Below are positions 8,792 to 18,600 of a stretch of DNA of 64,000 nucleotides, in pieces. The stretch comes from Streptomyces polyasparticus (GTDB lineage: Bacteria; Actinomycetota; Actinomycetes; Streptomycetales; Streptomycetaceae): NCBI RefSeq assembly GCF_014493765.1, contig NZ_JACTVJ010000005.1:372001-436000 (forward strand). Direction: 5' to 3'. The translations under genes were made by a program, and so were the position numbers. The notes beneath the pieces were generated by a model. It was not told the origin of the DNA and did not search any database. It saw only the letters and a list, made by a program, of their open reading frames with translations. Position 1 is the stretch's first letter. Every line of letters begins with the position of its first letter.

Positions 8792-10843
8792 TTACCAGCG
8801 GTGGGTGGTGCTCACGGCCGCCGAGGTGCTGTACAGCTCCCCCACGGCCCGTACTTCGAAGCGGATCCGGGACTCGCCCTGCTCGGCGGTGAGACCTTTC
8901 ACATACGCCGCGTTCGCGCAGGTCCCGGTCAGATACCGCCGGGTGCCGTCCGTGAGGACCCGGTGCAGCTCGTACTGCCGTACGCGGCCGGGGGCGGCCC
9001 CCCACGACAGCCGGAACTGTCCGTCCCCGGAGGCCCGGTCGACCTTGAGCCCGGAGGGTGCGGGCACGGTCTCCTCGGCGTCCTGCACGAGCAGCCCGCC
9101 GAGCCGCCACTGCACGGCTCCGCTGCCGGTCAGCCGTACCGCCAGACCGTGGATCGTGCCGGTGCCGAGCGAGGAGAGCCGGACGGTCGCCTCCGACCAA
9201 GGGGCATCCGGTGTGCCCGCCGAGAGGAAGGAGTACGTCAGCGGGTCGCCGGCCTTGTCGGGTTCGCGCAGGGCGACGCCCAGCTCGACCTGTACGTCTC
9301 CCGCGACCGCGCGCTGGGCGAGGCGGACCACCGTGGCGGCGTTCAACGGGAGCCGGGTGGTGTGCAGTTCGAGCACGACGGGTGCGTCGAGGGTGCCGTC
9401 CACCAGGACGGAGGAGCCGCCGCGCCAGGCGTCCGCGAAGTCGAACGTCACGGCGGGCCGGCTGCCCGTGGTGCGCACCACCCAGCGGCGGCCCGGCAGC
9501 ACGTCCTGGAGCCCGAGCTGATTCCATGCGGCGTCCGAGCGGGCCACGCCCTCCTCGTACCACTTGAGGCCGTGTCCGGTGTTGAAGGTGCAGCCGAACG
9601 GCAGCGAGGTGACCGTGGACTTGTCGGCGACCGCGGTGGCCGGGGCCCGCCAGGAACCGCTCGACGGGCGCGACGGGTCGAGGGAGGTGCCGGTCCAGAA
9701 CTGGTCGTCGGCCGCGTGGAACTGGCCGGGTGTGCGGCCCTGCGGCAGATGGTTGCGGGTCCACTCGGGCCGGTAGAAGCCGAGGGAGGTGACGTGGGAG
9801 CCGCCGCTCGGGAAGAGTGCCTCCCAGTCGACGGTCTTGTTCCAGCCGGAGGCTTCGACGTCCACGCCCGCCCACAGCTCGTAACGGGAGCGATCGAGGT
9901 CCTGCGCGAGCGCACCGGACGAACTCAGGTCACTGCTCGTCCAGTTGAAGTTGAGGAACATCGTGTCGGACTTCAGGAAGAAGTCCTGGTTCTGGCTGTT
10001 GAGGGCGTCCTGCCAGGACACCGAGCCGTTCTCGACCATCGAGTCGTACCAGGTGATCCGCAGCCCGTGCGGCTCCCCCAGACGCTTGAGCTCGGCGAGG
10101 AACGCGAGCATCTGCGCGGCGAGCGCCGCATCGCCGCCGCCGGTCTCGGCGTTCACGAACCAGCCGTCGAAGCCGTACGCGACGGCGACCTGCACCAGCT
10201 TCTCAGCGATCGGGAAGCGGCCGAGCGCGTCCTTCTGCACCAGGTCGCGGGTCCACTGCAGCTGGCCGCCGTACGCGGCCGGGGGCAGGAAGATGTTGCC
10301 GATGACCGGGACGCCGTGGCGGTGGGCGGCGTCCACGACCGGCGCGTTGGGCGCGAGAACGATGCCCTCGGCGGACGAGCCGCCCCAGAAGACCAGTTCG
10401 TCGATGTACGCCCAGTGGGTCAGGGCGTAGTAGTCGGCGGTGGCCGCGCCCTGGGAGGGGTTGGAGGCGGTGGTCTCGAAGGAGACGAGGGAGGCGATAC
10501 GGCCCTGGCCCGCGCGGGCCGTGCCGTTCACGGCCACCGGGGTGAAGCGCTCGGCCAGGGGCACGGTCGAGCGGTTGTACGCGAGATCGGCGTCCGACTC
10601 GGGCGTCCAGCTCTTGAGGGAACGCCAGGTGATCCCTGCGCCGGGGGAACCGGCCGGCAGCGAGTCGGGGAACCAGTAGGAGGCGTACGGCTGGAGGTTC
10701 TCCGCGGCCTTCTTCTTGTCCTGCGCCGCGGCCTGAGCCGGCAGCGACGTGGCAAGCAGCCCGGCCGCGGCGGCGGCCGAACCGAGGACGACGGTACGGC
10801 GGGTGGGCCGGACCGGGGAGGAGGTGGGGCGTGACTGCGTCAT
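8792..10843 (-). CDS. GH85 endo-beta-N-acetylglucosaminidase, Tat-exported
   Basis: This 683-aa protein resembles GH85 enzymes (Endo-D/Endo-A type), which cleave the chitobiose core of N-glycans between the two GlcNAc residues. The catalytic pair is visible in GFDGWFVNAETGGGD: Asn231 (stabilises the oxazoline) and Glu233 (acid/base). The N-terminus carries a twin-arginine signal (Arg15-Arg16, TRRTVVLG) and a hydrophobic stretch ending in LPAQAAA, so it should be secreted by Tat. The C-terminal part, about 350-680, has beta-sandwich and fibronectin-like segments. AAGGAG precedes the ATG. It is the only enzyme of the locus predicted outside the cell, so it would release glycans for import. Confidence 0.9.
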   Translation of the reverse strand: MTQSRPTSSPVRPTRRTVVLGSAAAAAGLLATSLPAQAAAQDKKKAAENLQPYASYWFPDSLPAGSPGAGITWRSLKSWTPESDADLAYNRSTVPLAERFTPVAVNGTARAGQGRIASLVSFETTASNPSQGAATADYYALTHWAYIDELVFWGGSSAEGIVLAPNAPVVDAAHRHGVPVIGNIFLPPAAYGGQLQWTRDLVQKDALGRFPIAEKLVQVAVAYGFDGWFVNAETGGGDAALAAQMLAFLAELKRLGEPHGLRITWYDSMVENGSVSWQDALNSQNQDFFLKSDTMFLNFNWTSSDLSSSGALAQDLDRSRYELWAGVDVEASGWNKTVDWEALFPSGGSHVTSLGFYRPEWTRNHLPQGRTPGQFHAADDQFWTGTSLDPSRPSSGSWRAPATAVADKSTVTSLPFGCTFNTGHGLKWYEEGVARSDAAWNQLGLQDVLPGRRWVVRTTGSRPAVTFDFADAWRGGSSVLVDGTLDAPVVLELHTTRLPLNAATVVRLAQRAVAGDVQVELGVALREPDKAGDPLTYSFLSAGTPDAPWSEATVRLSSLGTGTIHGLAVRLTGSGAVQWRLGGLLVQDAEETVPAPSGLKVDRASGDGQFRLSWGAAPGRVRQYELHRVLTDGTRRYLTGTCANAAYVKGLTAEQGESRIRFEVRAVGELYSTSAAVSTTHRW

Positions 10844-10869
10844 TGCAGGGTTGCTCCTTGAGGGGGGAG

Positions 10870-12111
10870 TCAGTCGACCTCTTCAGGGCTGACCGTGGCG
10901 GTGATCCCGCGCGCGGCCAGGTGCTCCGTGTCGTGCTCGTGCTCGGCCAGGACCACGGCGGGACGCACGCCCTGTGCCGTCAGGCGGTGCCAGGCCTCGA
11001 AGAAGGCGCCGCCCGGGCCGCAGAGCGCACGCTGCGGCGAGGCGACGGTGTCCCCGGTGTCGAGGACCAGTGCGGTGGTGCGGGTGGCGGGCTTGTACGC
11101 GCGGCCCCTCCACTCCTCGACGATCCGCCGGATCGCCTCACCGGCCGGCTTGACCTCGCGGTCGTTCGTCAACAGGCCGAGGCTGTATTCGAGTTCGGGG
11201 AAGTCGGCGAGCTCGCCCGAGACGTCGTGCGAACACCACCAGGTCACACCCCACACATCGGTGCAGTCGAGCGCGTTGGTGATCGTCCGCGACGTGAAGT
11301 GCGCGGCGTGCTCGGCGGGGATGTGCGGCGCGGGGGCGCCGACCTCCTGCAGCCAGACCGGGCGCGTCATGTCCGTGTGCCAGGCGCGGGCCAGCTCGAT
11401 CATGTACGCGGCGTGGTGCTCGGTGGCCACTCCCGTACGGCCGTGGCGCTGGGCCGTCCCGTTGAACACCCACGAGTGCACCGCGGTCGCCCCGCCGAGC
11501 CGCGCGGCCTGCGCGGGCGTGAACGGGTGGGCGTCCTGGTACCAGGCGGCGTCGTACTCGGCATGCAGATGGAACCTGCCGGGCGCGCCCGCCTCGCAGG
11601 CGGCGAGCATGCGCTCCAGCCAACTGGCCGCCTGCTCATGGGAGATACGGTCCGGGTCGGGGTGCGGATCGTGCGAGAACTGGTTGATCTCGTTGCCGAT
11701 GGTCATGCCGAGGAAGTTCGGCCGGTCGGCGAGCGCGGCGGCCAGGGTGCGCAGGTACTCCTCCTGGCCGGAGATCACCTCGGGGTCGGCGAAGATGTTC
11801 CGCCGGTGCCAGGTCTGGGTCCAGGCCGGCAGGAAGTCGAAGCTCGACAGGTGCCCCTGCAGGCCGTCCACATTGACGTCGAGTCCGCGCTCGGCCGCCG
11901 CGTCGGCCAGCTGGACGAGCTGCTCGACCGCGCGCGGGCGGATCAGGGTGCGGTTGGGCTGGAACAGCGGCCACAGCGGGAAGACACGGATGTGGTCGAG
12001 GCCGAGCGAGGCGATCGAGTCCAGGTCGGCCCGTACGGCATCGAGGTCGAAGTCGAGCCAGTGGTGGAACCAGCCCTGGGTGGGCGTGTAGTTGGCGCCG
12101 AAGCGGGGCAT
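10870..12111 (-). CDS. GH5-family beta-mannosidase-like enzyme (GH5_18 type)
   Basis: This 413-aa single-domain TIM-barrel protein has the GH5 catalytic pair: acid/base Glu141 in MTIGNEINQF and nucleophile Glu256 in PVWLQEVGAP. It has no signal peptide, so it is cytoplasmic. The overall look matches subfamily GH5_18, whose Bifidobacterium member cleaves the Man-beta-1,4-GlcNAc core disaccharide of N-glycans. Its place between the sugar permeases and the GH85 and GH38 genes fits exactly that step. I chose the start at 12111 (MPRFGANYTP) with AAAGGA upstream. The reading frame extends further upstream only as an antisense-like artefact through the permease gene. Subfamily assignment is by resemblance. 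Confidence 0.85.
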   Translation of the reverse strand: MPRFGANYTPTQGWFHHWLDFDLDAVRADLDSIASLGLDHIRVFPLWPLFQPNRTLIRPRAVEQLVQLADAAAERGLDVNVDGLQGHLSSFDFLPAWTQTWHRRNIFADPEVISGQEEYLRTLAAALADRPNFLGMTIGNEINQFSHDPHPDPDRISHEQAASWLERMLAACEAGAPGRFHLHAEYDAAWYQDAHPFTPAQAARLGGATAVHSWVFNGTAQRHGRTGVATEHHAAYMIELARAWHTDMTRPVWLQEVGAPAPHIPAEHAAHFTSRTITNALDCTDVWGVTWWCSHDVSGELADFPELEYSLGLLTNDREVKPAGEAIRRIVEEWRGRAYKPATRTTALVLDTGDTVASPQRALCGPGGAFFEAWHRLTAQGVRPAVVLAEHEHDTEHLAARGITATVSPEEVD

Positions 12112-12152
12112 GGGGGGTCCTTGCGTTTGCGTACGGGAAATGGGTGTCGGGG

Positions 12153-13055
12153 TCAGCCCTTGACGGCGCCCTCGCCCACCCCGCGGAAGAAGAAGCGCTG
12201 CAGGCAGGCGAACAGCACGATCAGGGGCGCGACGGCGATGATCGTGCCGGCCGCCACCAGGCGCTGGTTGTTCGCGAAGGTGCCGTGCAGATAGTTCAGG
12301 CCGATGGTGAGCGTGAAGTTGGACTGGTCGCTCAGCACGATCAGCGGCCACAGGAAGTCGTCCCAGGCGCCCATGAAGGCGAAGATCGCGACGACCGCGA
12401 GGGTGCCCTTGACCGCGGGCAGTGCGATCCGGGTGAACCGCTGCCAGGCGTTGGCCCCGTCGACGAAGGCGGCCTCTTCGATCTCGTACGGGATGTTGGA
12501 GAAGGCATTGCGCATCAGGAGCACGTTGAGCGCGCCGATGCAGCCGGGAAGCACCACACCCGTGAGGGTGTTGTTGAGGCCGAGTTCCCGCATCGTCATG
12601 AACTGGGCGATGATGATCGACTCGACCGGCACCAGCATCGCCATCACGAACGCGACCGTGGCGAGCCCCCGGCCGCGGAACGTCAGGCGGGCCAGGGCGT
12701 ATCCGGCGAGCGCGGCGCCCACCACGTTGGTGAGGACGTTGGCGAGCGCCACCTTCAGGGAGTTGAGCGCGAAGTCCCAGACCGGGATCAGCTCGGCGAC
12801 CTTGCCGTAGTTGTCGAAGGTCGGCTCGGACGGCAGCAGCTTCGGCGGGTAGCTGTAGATGTCCTCGCCGGCGCCCTTGAGGGAGGTGGACAGCTGCCAC
12901 AGGAACGGGCCGACCATGATCGCGAACACGATCAGGAGCAGCAGGTACCGCAGCACCAGCTTCCACGCCGGGGGCCGGCGGCCGCCTTCGGCGAGGAACT
13001 TGTCCCCGATCGACTTCCGGCGCCTGGCGCGGTCGCCGAGGGTCTGCGCGCTCAT
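12153..13055 (-). CDS. Carbohydrate ABC transporter permease, MalG type
   Basis: This 300-aa protein has six predicted membrane helices and the EAA loop EEAAFVDGANAWQRFTRIALP that docks the ATPase. It is the second permease of a CUT1-type importer. Its start overlaps the stop of the MalF-type gene by ATGA, implying coupled translation and a heterodimeric channel. It is preceded by the binding-protein gene and followed by the GH5, GH85 and GH38 genes, so the likely substrate is a mannose-containing oligosaccharide released by GH85. Confidence 0.93.
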   Translation of the reverse strand: MSAQTLGDRARRRKSIGDKFLAEGGRRPPAWKLVLRYLLLLIVFAIMVGPFLWQLSTSLKGAGEDIYSYPPKLLPSEPTFDNYGKVAELIPVWDFALNSLKVALANVLTNVVGAALAGYALARLTFRGRGLATVAFVMAMLVPVESIIIAQFMTMRELGLNNTLTGVVLPGCIGALNVLLMRNAFSNIPYEIEEAAFVDGANAWQRFTRIALPAVKGTLAVVAIFAFMGAWDDFLWPLIVLSDQSNFTLTIGLNYLHGTFANNQRLVAAGTIIAVAPLIVLFACLQRFFFRGVGEGAVKG

Positions 13056-14047
13056 GCGTCGCCCTCCTTCTTGTCCGCCTTCAGCACGAGCAGCATCAGG
13101 CCGAGGGTGATCACGAAGACGACGACGGAGATCGCGGAGGCATAGCCCACGCGGCCGCTCAGACCGGTGCCGACCTGCTTGATGAGCATGACCAGGGTGG
13201 TGTCCTCGCCGCCCGGACCCCCGTTGGGTCCGGCCATCAGATAGACCTCGGAGAACACCTTGAAGGCGTTGACCGAGGAGAGCGCGGCGACCAGGACCAT
13301 CGTGGAGCGCACGGCCGGCACGGTGACCGTGAAGAAGCGGCGGATCGCACCGGCTCCGTCCACGGCGGCCGCTTCGTGCAGCTCCTTCGGTACGTTCCCG
13401 AGCGCGGCCATGTAAATGATCATGTAGTAGCCGAGGCCCTTCCAGACCGTGACCAGCATGGCGCTGATGAGCAGCAGCCACTGGTCGCTGAGGAAGGCCA
13501 CGGGCCCGACCCCGATCGCGCCGAGCACGGCGTTGACCAGACCGCGGTCGTCGAGCATCCAGACCCAGATCAGGCCGACCACGACGACGGAGGCGACCAC
13601 CGGGGTGTAGAAGGCGGAGCGGAAGAACGAGATGCCCGGCACATAGCGCTGCACCAGCATCGCGAGCAGCAGCGGCAGGATCACCAGCGGGGGTACGACG
13701 CCCACGATGTAGAGCAGGCTGTTGCGCAGCGCGATCCAGAACATGTCGTCGTGCCACAGCTCTTGGTAGTTCGCACCGCCCACCCACTTGCCCGCGATCA
13801 GCGTGCGCTGGTCGGTGAACGAGCTCGACACCGTGGAGAAGAACGGGAAGAGCACGAAGCCGCCGATGATCGAGAAGCCCGGCAGCAGGAACAGCCAGGG
13901 CGTGCTCGGCAGATGTGTGCGGATACGGCGCCGCCCGGGCGGGCCCGCGGGACGCGGGCCCTTGACGGGGGCGGCGGGTTGCGAGGGGGCGGTGGCCGGT
14001 CCGGTCTTCGCGACCGGCGCACCGTTCCTCGTCGACGTGTCACTCAT
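13052..14047 (-). CDS. Carbohydrate ABC transporter permease, MalF type
   Basis: This 331-aa protein has a proline-rich cytoplasmic N-terminus of about 50 residues, then six predicted membrane helices. The EAA loop reads LHEAAAVDGAGAIRRFFTVTVP. It lies 24 bp downstream of the solute-binding protein gene and overlaps the MalG-type gene by ATGA. No ATPase of the MalK/MsiK class follows, which is usual in Streptomyces, where one shared MsiK serves several sugar importers. Confidence 0.93.
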   Translation of the reverse strand: MSDTSTRNGAPVAKTGPATAPSQPAAPVKGPRPAGPPGRRRIRTHLPSTPWLFLLPGFSIIGGFVLFPFFSTVSSSFTDQRTLIAGKWVGGANYQELWHDDMFWIALRNSLLYIVGVVPPLVILPLLLAMLVQRYVPGISFFRSAFYTPVVASVVVVGLIWVWMLDDRGLVNAVLGAIGVGPVAFLSDQWLLLISAMLVTVWKGLGYYMIIYMAALGNVPKELHEAAAVDGAGAIRRFFTVTVPAVRSTMVLVAALSSVNAFKVFSEVYLMAGPNGGPGGEDTTLVMLIKQVGTGLSGRVGYASAISVVVFVITLGLMLLVLKADKKEGDA

Positions 14048-14071
14048 GTCGTACGGTCCCTCGGGCCCGGA

Positions 14072-15376
14072 TCAGCCGGCCTGCTGCAGGAGCTTGTCGC
14101 ACTCGGCGACCGCGTCGTCCATGGCCTGCTTCGCGGACTTCTTGCCCTGCATGGCCTTGGCGACCTCGTTCTTGAGGACCGTCTTCATCTGCTCGGTGAA
14201 GACCACCGGGGTGTAGTTGACCGCGGTCTTCAGGGCCTGGGCCGCGGCCACCCGGACCCGGCCCTCGTCGGTGCCGTCGTCCTTGGTGTAGAAGTCGCTG
14301 TCCAGGCTGCCCTTGGTGGACGGGAAGATGGCGACCTGGCGGCCGAACTCCTCCTGGTTGGCGGCGTTGGTGACCCAGTGCGCGAACTCGATCGCGGCGG
14401 GCTTGACCTTGGACTGGGCGTTCACCATCAGGCCCTGGACGTACATGTTGTCCTTGCCGGTGTTGTTCACCGCGGGCGTGATGCCGATGTTCTCGTAGAG
14501 GCTCGGGGCCTCCTTCTTGTACGTCTCCAGGTCGTGCGCGCCGCCCGGGTTCATGGCGATCTGCCCCTGCTGGAACTTGCGGCCCGAGGACTCGGCGACG
14601 GCGGTCAGGGCCTGCTCGTCCAGGGCGCCCTTGTCGAAGAGCTCCTTGTACTTCTCGACGAGCTCGACGCCCTTGGCGTCGTTGAAGGTGAACTTGGTCT
14701 TGTCCGCGTTCATCAGCTCGACGCCGTAGCGGCCGAAGTCCTCGATGGCCGGGGCGTTGGACAGCATGGCGATCTTGCCCTTGCTGTTCCGGGCCATCTT
14801 GAGCGAGTCGGCGAACAGCTGGTCGTACGAGGTCGGTGGCTTCTCGGGGTCCAGTCCCGCGTCCTTGAACAGGGCCTTGTTGTAGAACATCGGGCCGGTG
14901 TTGAGGTACCAGGGGAAGGCGTACGTGCCCTTCTTGCCCGGCATCTCGTGGCCCTTCCAGGCGCCTTCGAGGTACTCGTCCTTGAACTTGGCGGCCGCCG
15001 GGTCCTCGTCGAGGTTGAGCGCGAGTCCGGCCTTGGCGAGCGGGGTCGCGAGGTCCGGGGCCACGTTCACGACATCGGGCAGCGTGCCGGCGGTGGCGTC
15101 CGCGCTCAGCTTGTCCGCGTAGCCCTCGGCGGGCTGGTCGATCCATTCGACCTCGACGTCCGGGTACTTCTTCTCGAAGCCGTCGATGACGCCCTCGAAG
15201 TAGTCCTTGAAGTTCGTCTTGAGATTCCAGGTCTGGAACTTGACCGTGCCTTCGACTTTCCCGAAGGACTCGCTGTTCCCGTCGCCGCCGGATCCGGTAC
15301 CTCCGCAGGCCGTCATGACCAGGGCTGAGGTGACCGCGAAGGCGGTGGCTGTGGCGGCGCGACGGGATATCCGCAT
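14072..15376 (-). CDS. Sugar ABC transporter solute-binding lipoprotein
   Basis: This 434-aa extracellular solute-binding protein (family 1, CUT1) has a lipoprotein signal with the lipobox LVMTAC, acylated Cys at residue 24. A Gly/Ser/Asp linker and a bilobal binding domain follow, with motifs such as FPWYLNTGPMFYNKALFKDAG. I chose the ATG at 15376 because AAAGGAG precedes it and the signal peptide starts there; a longer frame upstream lacks any signal. It is the first gene of the minus-strand operon behind a promoter carrying a LacI-type operator. It presumably captures the glycan released by the exported GH85 enzyme. Confidence 0.92.
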   Translation of the reverse strand: MRISRRAATATAFAVTSALVMTACGGTGSGGDGNSESFGKVEGTVKFQTWNLKTNFKDYFEGVIDGFEKKYPDVEVEWIDQPAEGYADKLSADATAGTLPDVVNVAPDLATPLAKAGLALNLDEDPAAAKFKDEYLEGAWKGHEMPGKKGTYAFPWYLNTGPMFYNKALFKDAGLDPEKPPTSYDQLFADSLKMARNSKGKIAMLSNAPAIEDFGRYGVELMNADKTKFTFNDAKGVELVEKYKELFDKGALDEQALTAVAESSGRKFQQGQIAMNPGGAHDLETYKKEAPSLYENIGITPAVNNTGKDNMYVQGLMVNAQSKVKPAAIEFAHWVTNAANQEEFGRQVAIFPSTKGSLDSDFYTKDDGTDEGRVRVAAAQALKTAVNYTPVVFTEQMKTVLKNEVAKAMQGKKSAKQAMDDAVAECDKLLQQAG

Positions 15377-15529
15377 GGCCGGGGCTCCTTTGCTCGGACC
15401 GAATACCGAAAACGAAAGAAAAGCGACTGCGCCGAAATACTCGCCACGGGACCCAGGTGAAGTCAACAGATCCCTTATCCCCAAAGGGCCCGAGTTCTCG
15501 GGACGTTAGTCCATCCTGGCGCGGCGCCG

Positions 15530-15559
15530 AGGCTACTAATGCGCTTTAGCTCATGTCAA
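15530..15559 (-). promoter_or_regulatory. Promoter with operator O1 for the minus-strand sugar operon
   Basis: On the minus strand a -35 TTGACA (15554-15559) is followed after exactly 18 bp by -10 TAGCCT (15530-15535). The spacer contains the operator-like sequence CTAATGCGCTTTAG (15536-15549), a near-palindrome of the LacI-family type. A repressor bound here would block polymerase. The operator recurs once more at 15639. Confidence 0.75.
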
Positions 15560-15601
15560 CACCCCGGACCGGACTGCCCTCCGGCCAGCACGAAGGACCG
15601 C

Positions 15602-15652
15602 TTGACACAGGCCCGTTGCACCGTTCAGGGTGTGATCACTAATGCGGTTTAG
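15602..15652 (+). promoter_or_regulatory. Promoter with operator O2 for the plus-strand sugar genes
   Basis: A -35 TTGACA (15602-15607) and -10 CAGGGT (15626-15631) are separated by 18 bp. The second operator CTAATGCGGTTTAG (15639-15652) covers the predicted transcription start. A ribosome-binding site AAGGAAG and the GTG start at 15667 follow. O1 and O2 differ at one position and are 103 bp apart, close to ten helical turns. Confidence 0.75.
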
Positions 15653-15666
15653 GTAAGGAAGTCCCC

Positions 15667-18600
15667 GTGCCGGACCAGGATTTCTCCGTCCACGTCAGCG
15701 GTGTCACCGCACCCGGTCTTTTCACCGGCCACGAGAGCGCACCGCTCCAGGTCGTACGCGTACGCATCCGCCGTACGCGCCCGGCGGGCCCGCTGCGGGT
15801 TTCCGTGACCGGACCGCGCGTGAGCACCCCGCGCCCGCGCCTCCTGCGCGCCGACACGGCCGAGGCGTACGCGGGCGTGGACGCGAAGGCCGAACTCGGC
15901 GGCGCCGCGCGGCAGTCGCTCGAATCCGTGGTCGAGGTCCCCGTCCGCACCGAGGCCGCACCGGGCGAGCGACTGCCCGCCACGGCCCGGGTGCACGCCG
16001 CGAACGGCCGCCTGCTCGCCTCGTACGCCTTCGACCTCACCGTCGCCGAACCGGGCTGGACCATCCGTCTCGTCCCGCACTTCCACTACGACCCGATGTG
16101 GTGGAACACCCAGGCCGCCTACACCGCCCTATGGGACAGCCCGCTGCGCGAGGGCGAGCCGGAGAAGGGCTGGGAGTACACGGGGGTGCCGGCCTTCACG
16201 CTCGTACCGCTGCATCTGCAGCAGGCGGCGGACGACCCCGCGTACCGCTTCGTGCTCTCGGAGCTCGACTACCTCAAGCCGTTCTGGGACACGCATCCCG
16301 AACACCGCGAAGAGATACGGCAGTTGATCCGCGAAGGCCGTCTCGAGATCGTCGGGGGCACGTACAACGAGCCGTCCACGAACCTCACCACGGCCGAGAC
16401 CACCGTCCGCAGCGCCGTCCACGGCCTCGGCTTCCACCGCGACGCCCTCGGCGGCGATCCACGGACGGCCTGGCAGCTGGACGTGTTCGGGCACGATCCG
16501 TCGTTCCCGTCGCTGATGGCGGACGCGGGTCTGGACTCGGCGGTGTTCGCGCGCGGGCCGCACCACCAGTGGGGTCCGATGATGGACACCTGGGGCGCGG
16601 CGCTGCGGCCGCCGAGCGCGATGCAGCTGCCCGCCGAGTACGACTGGATCGGGCCGAGCGGCCGCGGGCTGCTCCTGCACTATCTGCCGGCGCACTATTC
16701 GGCGGGCTGGTTCTCGCACAAGGCCGGGTCGGCCGAGGCCGCGGCCGAGCAACTCCTCGACCTGTACGAGCTGTTGAGGACCGCAGCGGCCACCCGCAAC
16801 GTCCTGATCCCCATGGGCACCGACTTCTCCTGGCCGCACCCCTGGGGCCTGGACGTCCAGCACGCCTGGAACCGCCGCTACACCTGGCCGCGCATGGAGC
16901 ACTCCGGACCGCGCGAGCACTTCGCCGCCGTACGGGCAGAGTTGGAGGAGCGCGGTGAGCGTCCACTGCCGGTGACCAGGGAGATGGGGCCGGTCTACAC
17001 GGGCAAGGACGTCACGTACGCCGATGTGAAGCAGGCGCACCGGGCCGCCGAGTATCTGGTGCAGGAGGCGGAGACCTGGGCGTCGCTGGTGCACGGCCTG
17101 CTGCTGATGGAGTACCCGGCGGACGCTCTGGACAAGGCGTGGCGGCATCTGCTGCACGCGGCGCACCACGACGCGGTGACCGGCACGTTCTCGGATCAGG
17201 TGTATCTGGATCTGCTGCCGACCTGGCGCGAGGCGTATGAACTCGCCGAATCCGTACGGGAGTCCGCGCTGTCCACGATGGCGGCGGCGGTGGACACGCG
17301 GGCGCCCTGGCGGTCGGACGCCGAGGGTGTGGTGCCGGTGACGGTGTTCAACCCCGTGTCGTGGACCCGGACCGACGTGGTGCGCACGCAGGTCGACCTG
17401 GACGCGCTGGGTGTCGCGGACGCGGCGCAGATCGGGGTGCGTGGGGACGCGGGCGGGGAACCCGCTCCCGTGCTGGTGGAGCATGTGCACGACGGGGTGG
17501 CGCACGTCGCGTTCCTCGCGCGTGAGGTGCCCTCGCTCGGGCATCGGACGTGGTGGCTGGTCGGGACGGATGAGGCGGTGTCCGGCGGGTGGGGCGAGGC
17601 GGCCACCGGCAGGTCGGGCAAGGCGGCGACCGGCGGGGCGGGCGAGACGGCCACCGGCAGGTCGGGCGAGACAGGCGAGGCGACGACACGCGAGACGGGC
17701 GAGGCGGCGACCGGAGAGCAGGATGCTGAGCCCTCGTCGCAGCGCTGCCGGATCGCCAACGAGGCGTTCGCCGTCGAGGCGGACCCCGCGCGCGGCGGCG
17801 GGCTGAGCAGCGTCCGCGATCTGCGCACCGGCCGCGAGCTCCTGACGCCCGGCGAGGTGGACGAGCTGGTCGTGCAGGACGAGTACGCGGCGCACCCCTT
17901 TTTCGAGGAGGGTCCCTGGCATCTGCTGCCCAAGGGCCCGGGGACCGGATCGGGCGAGGCGCCCGCCGGGTCCGTCCGCGTGGAACGCGGTCCGCTGGGG
18001 GCGCGGATCATCGCGAAGGGCCGCACGGGTCCGGTGCGCTGGACCCGGACGACCACACTCTGGGACGGCCTCGACCGCATCGAACTCACCACGCACGTCG
18101 ACGAGTTCGACGGCAGCGACCAGCTCCTGCGGCTGCGGATCCCGGCCGACGTGCCGGGCGCGCTGCCGGTGGCGGAGACGGCCGCGGCGGCGGTGGGGCG
18201 CGGGTTCGCGTTCCCCGAGACGGACACGGGGGTGGACCACACGCGGGCGCCCTGGACTCTGGACAGCCCCTGCCTGAACTGGTTCGCCCTGTCCTCGACC
18301 CTGCGGATGACCCTCACCGGACCCGACGGCCGGCCCGCCGGGGTGCGCCCGCTCGGTGCGGGCGAGATCGTGCTGCCGGATGCCGGGCTGCCGGGTTACG
18401 GGCAGCCGCTGGACGCGACCGAGGACGCTGAGCCGCTGGACGCGACCGAGGACGCTGAGCCGCTGGACGCGACCGGGGGCGTCGAGCCGTTGAGTGCGAC
18501 TGGGGACGTTGAGCCGCTGAGTGCGGCCGCAGACGCACAGCCGCTCGGCGCCGGCACGGCATCCGCCGACCCGCTGGACGCCGACGCCGCCCCCGCCGAC

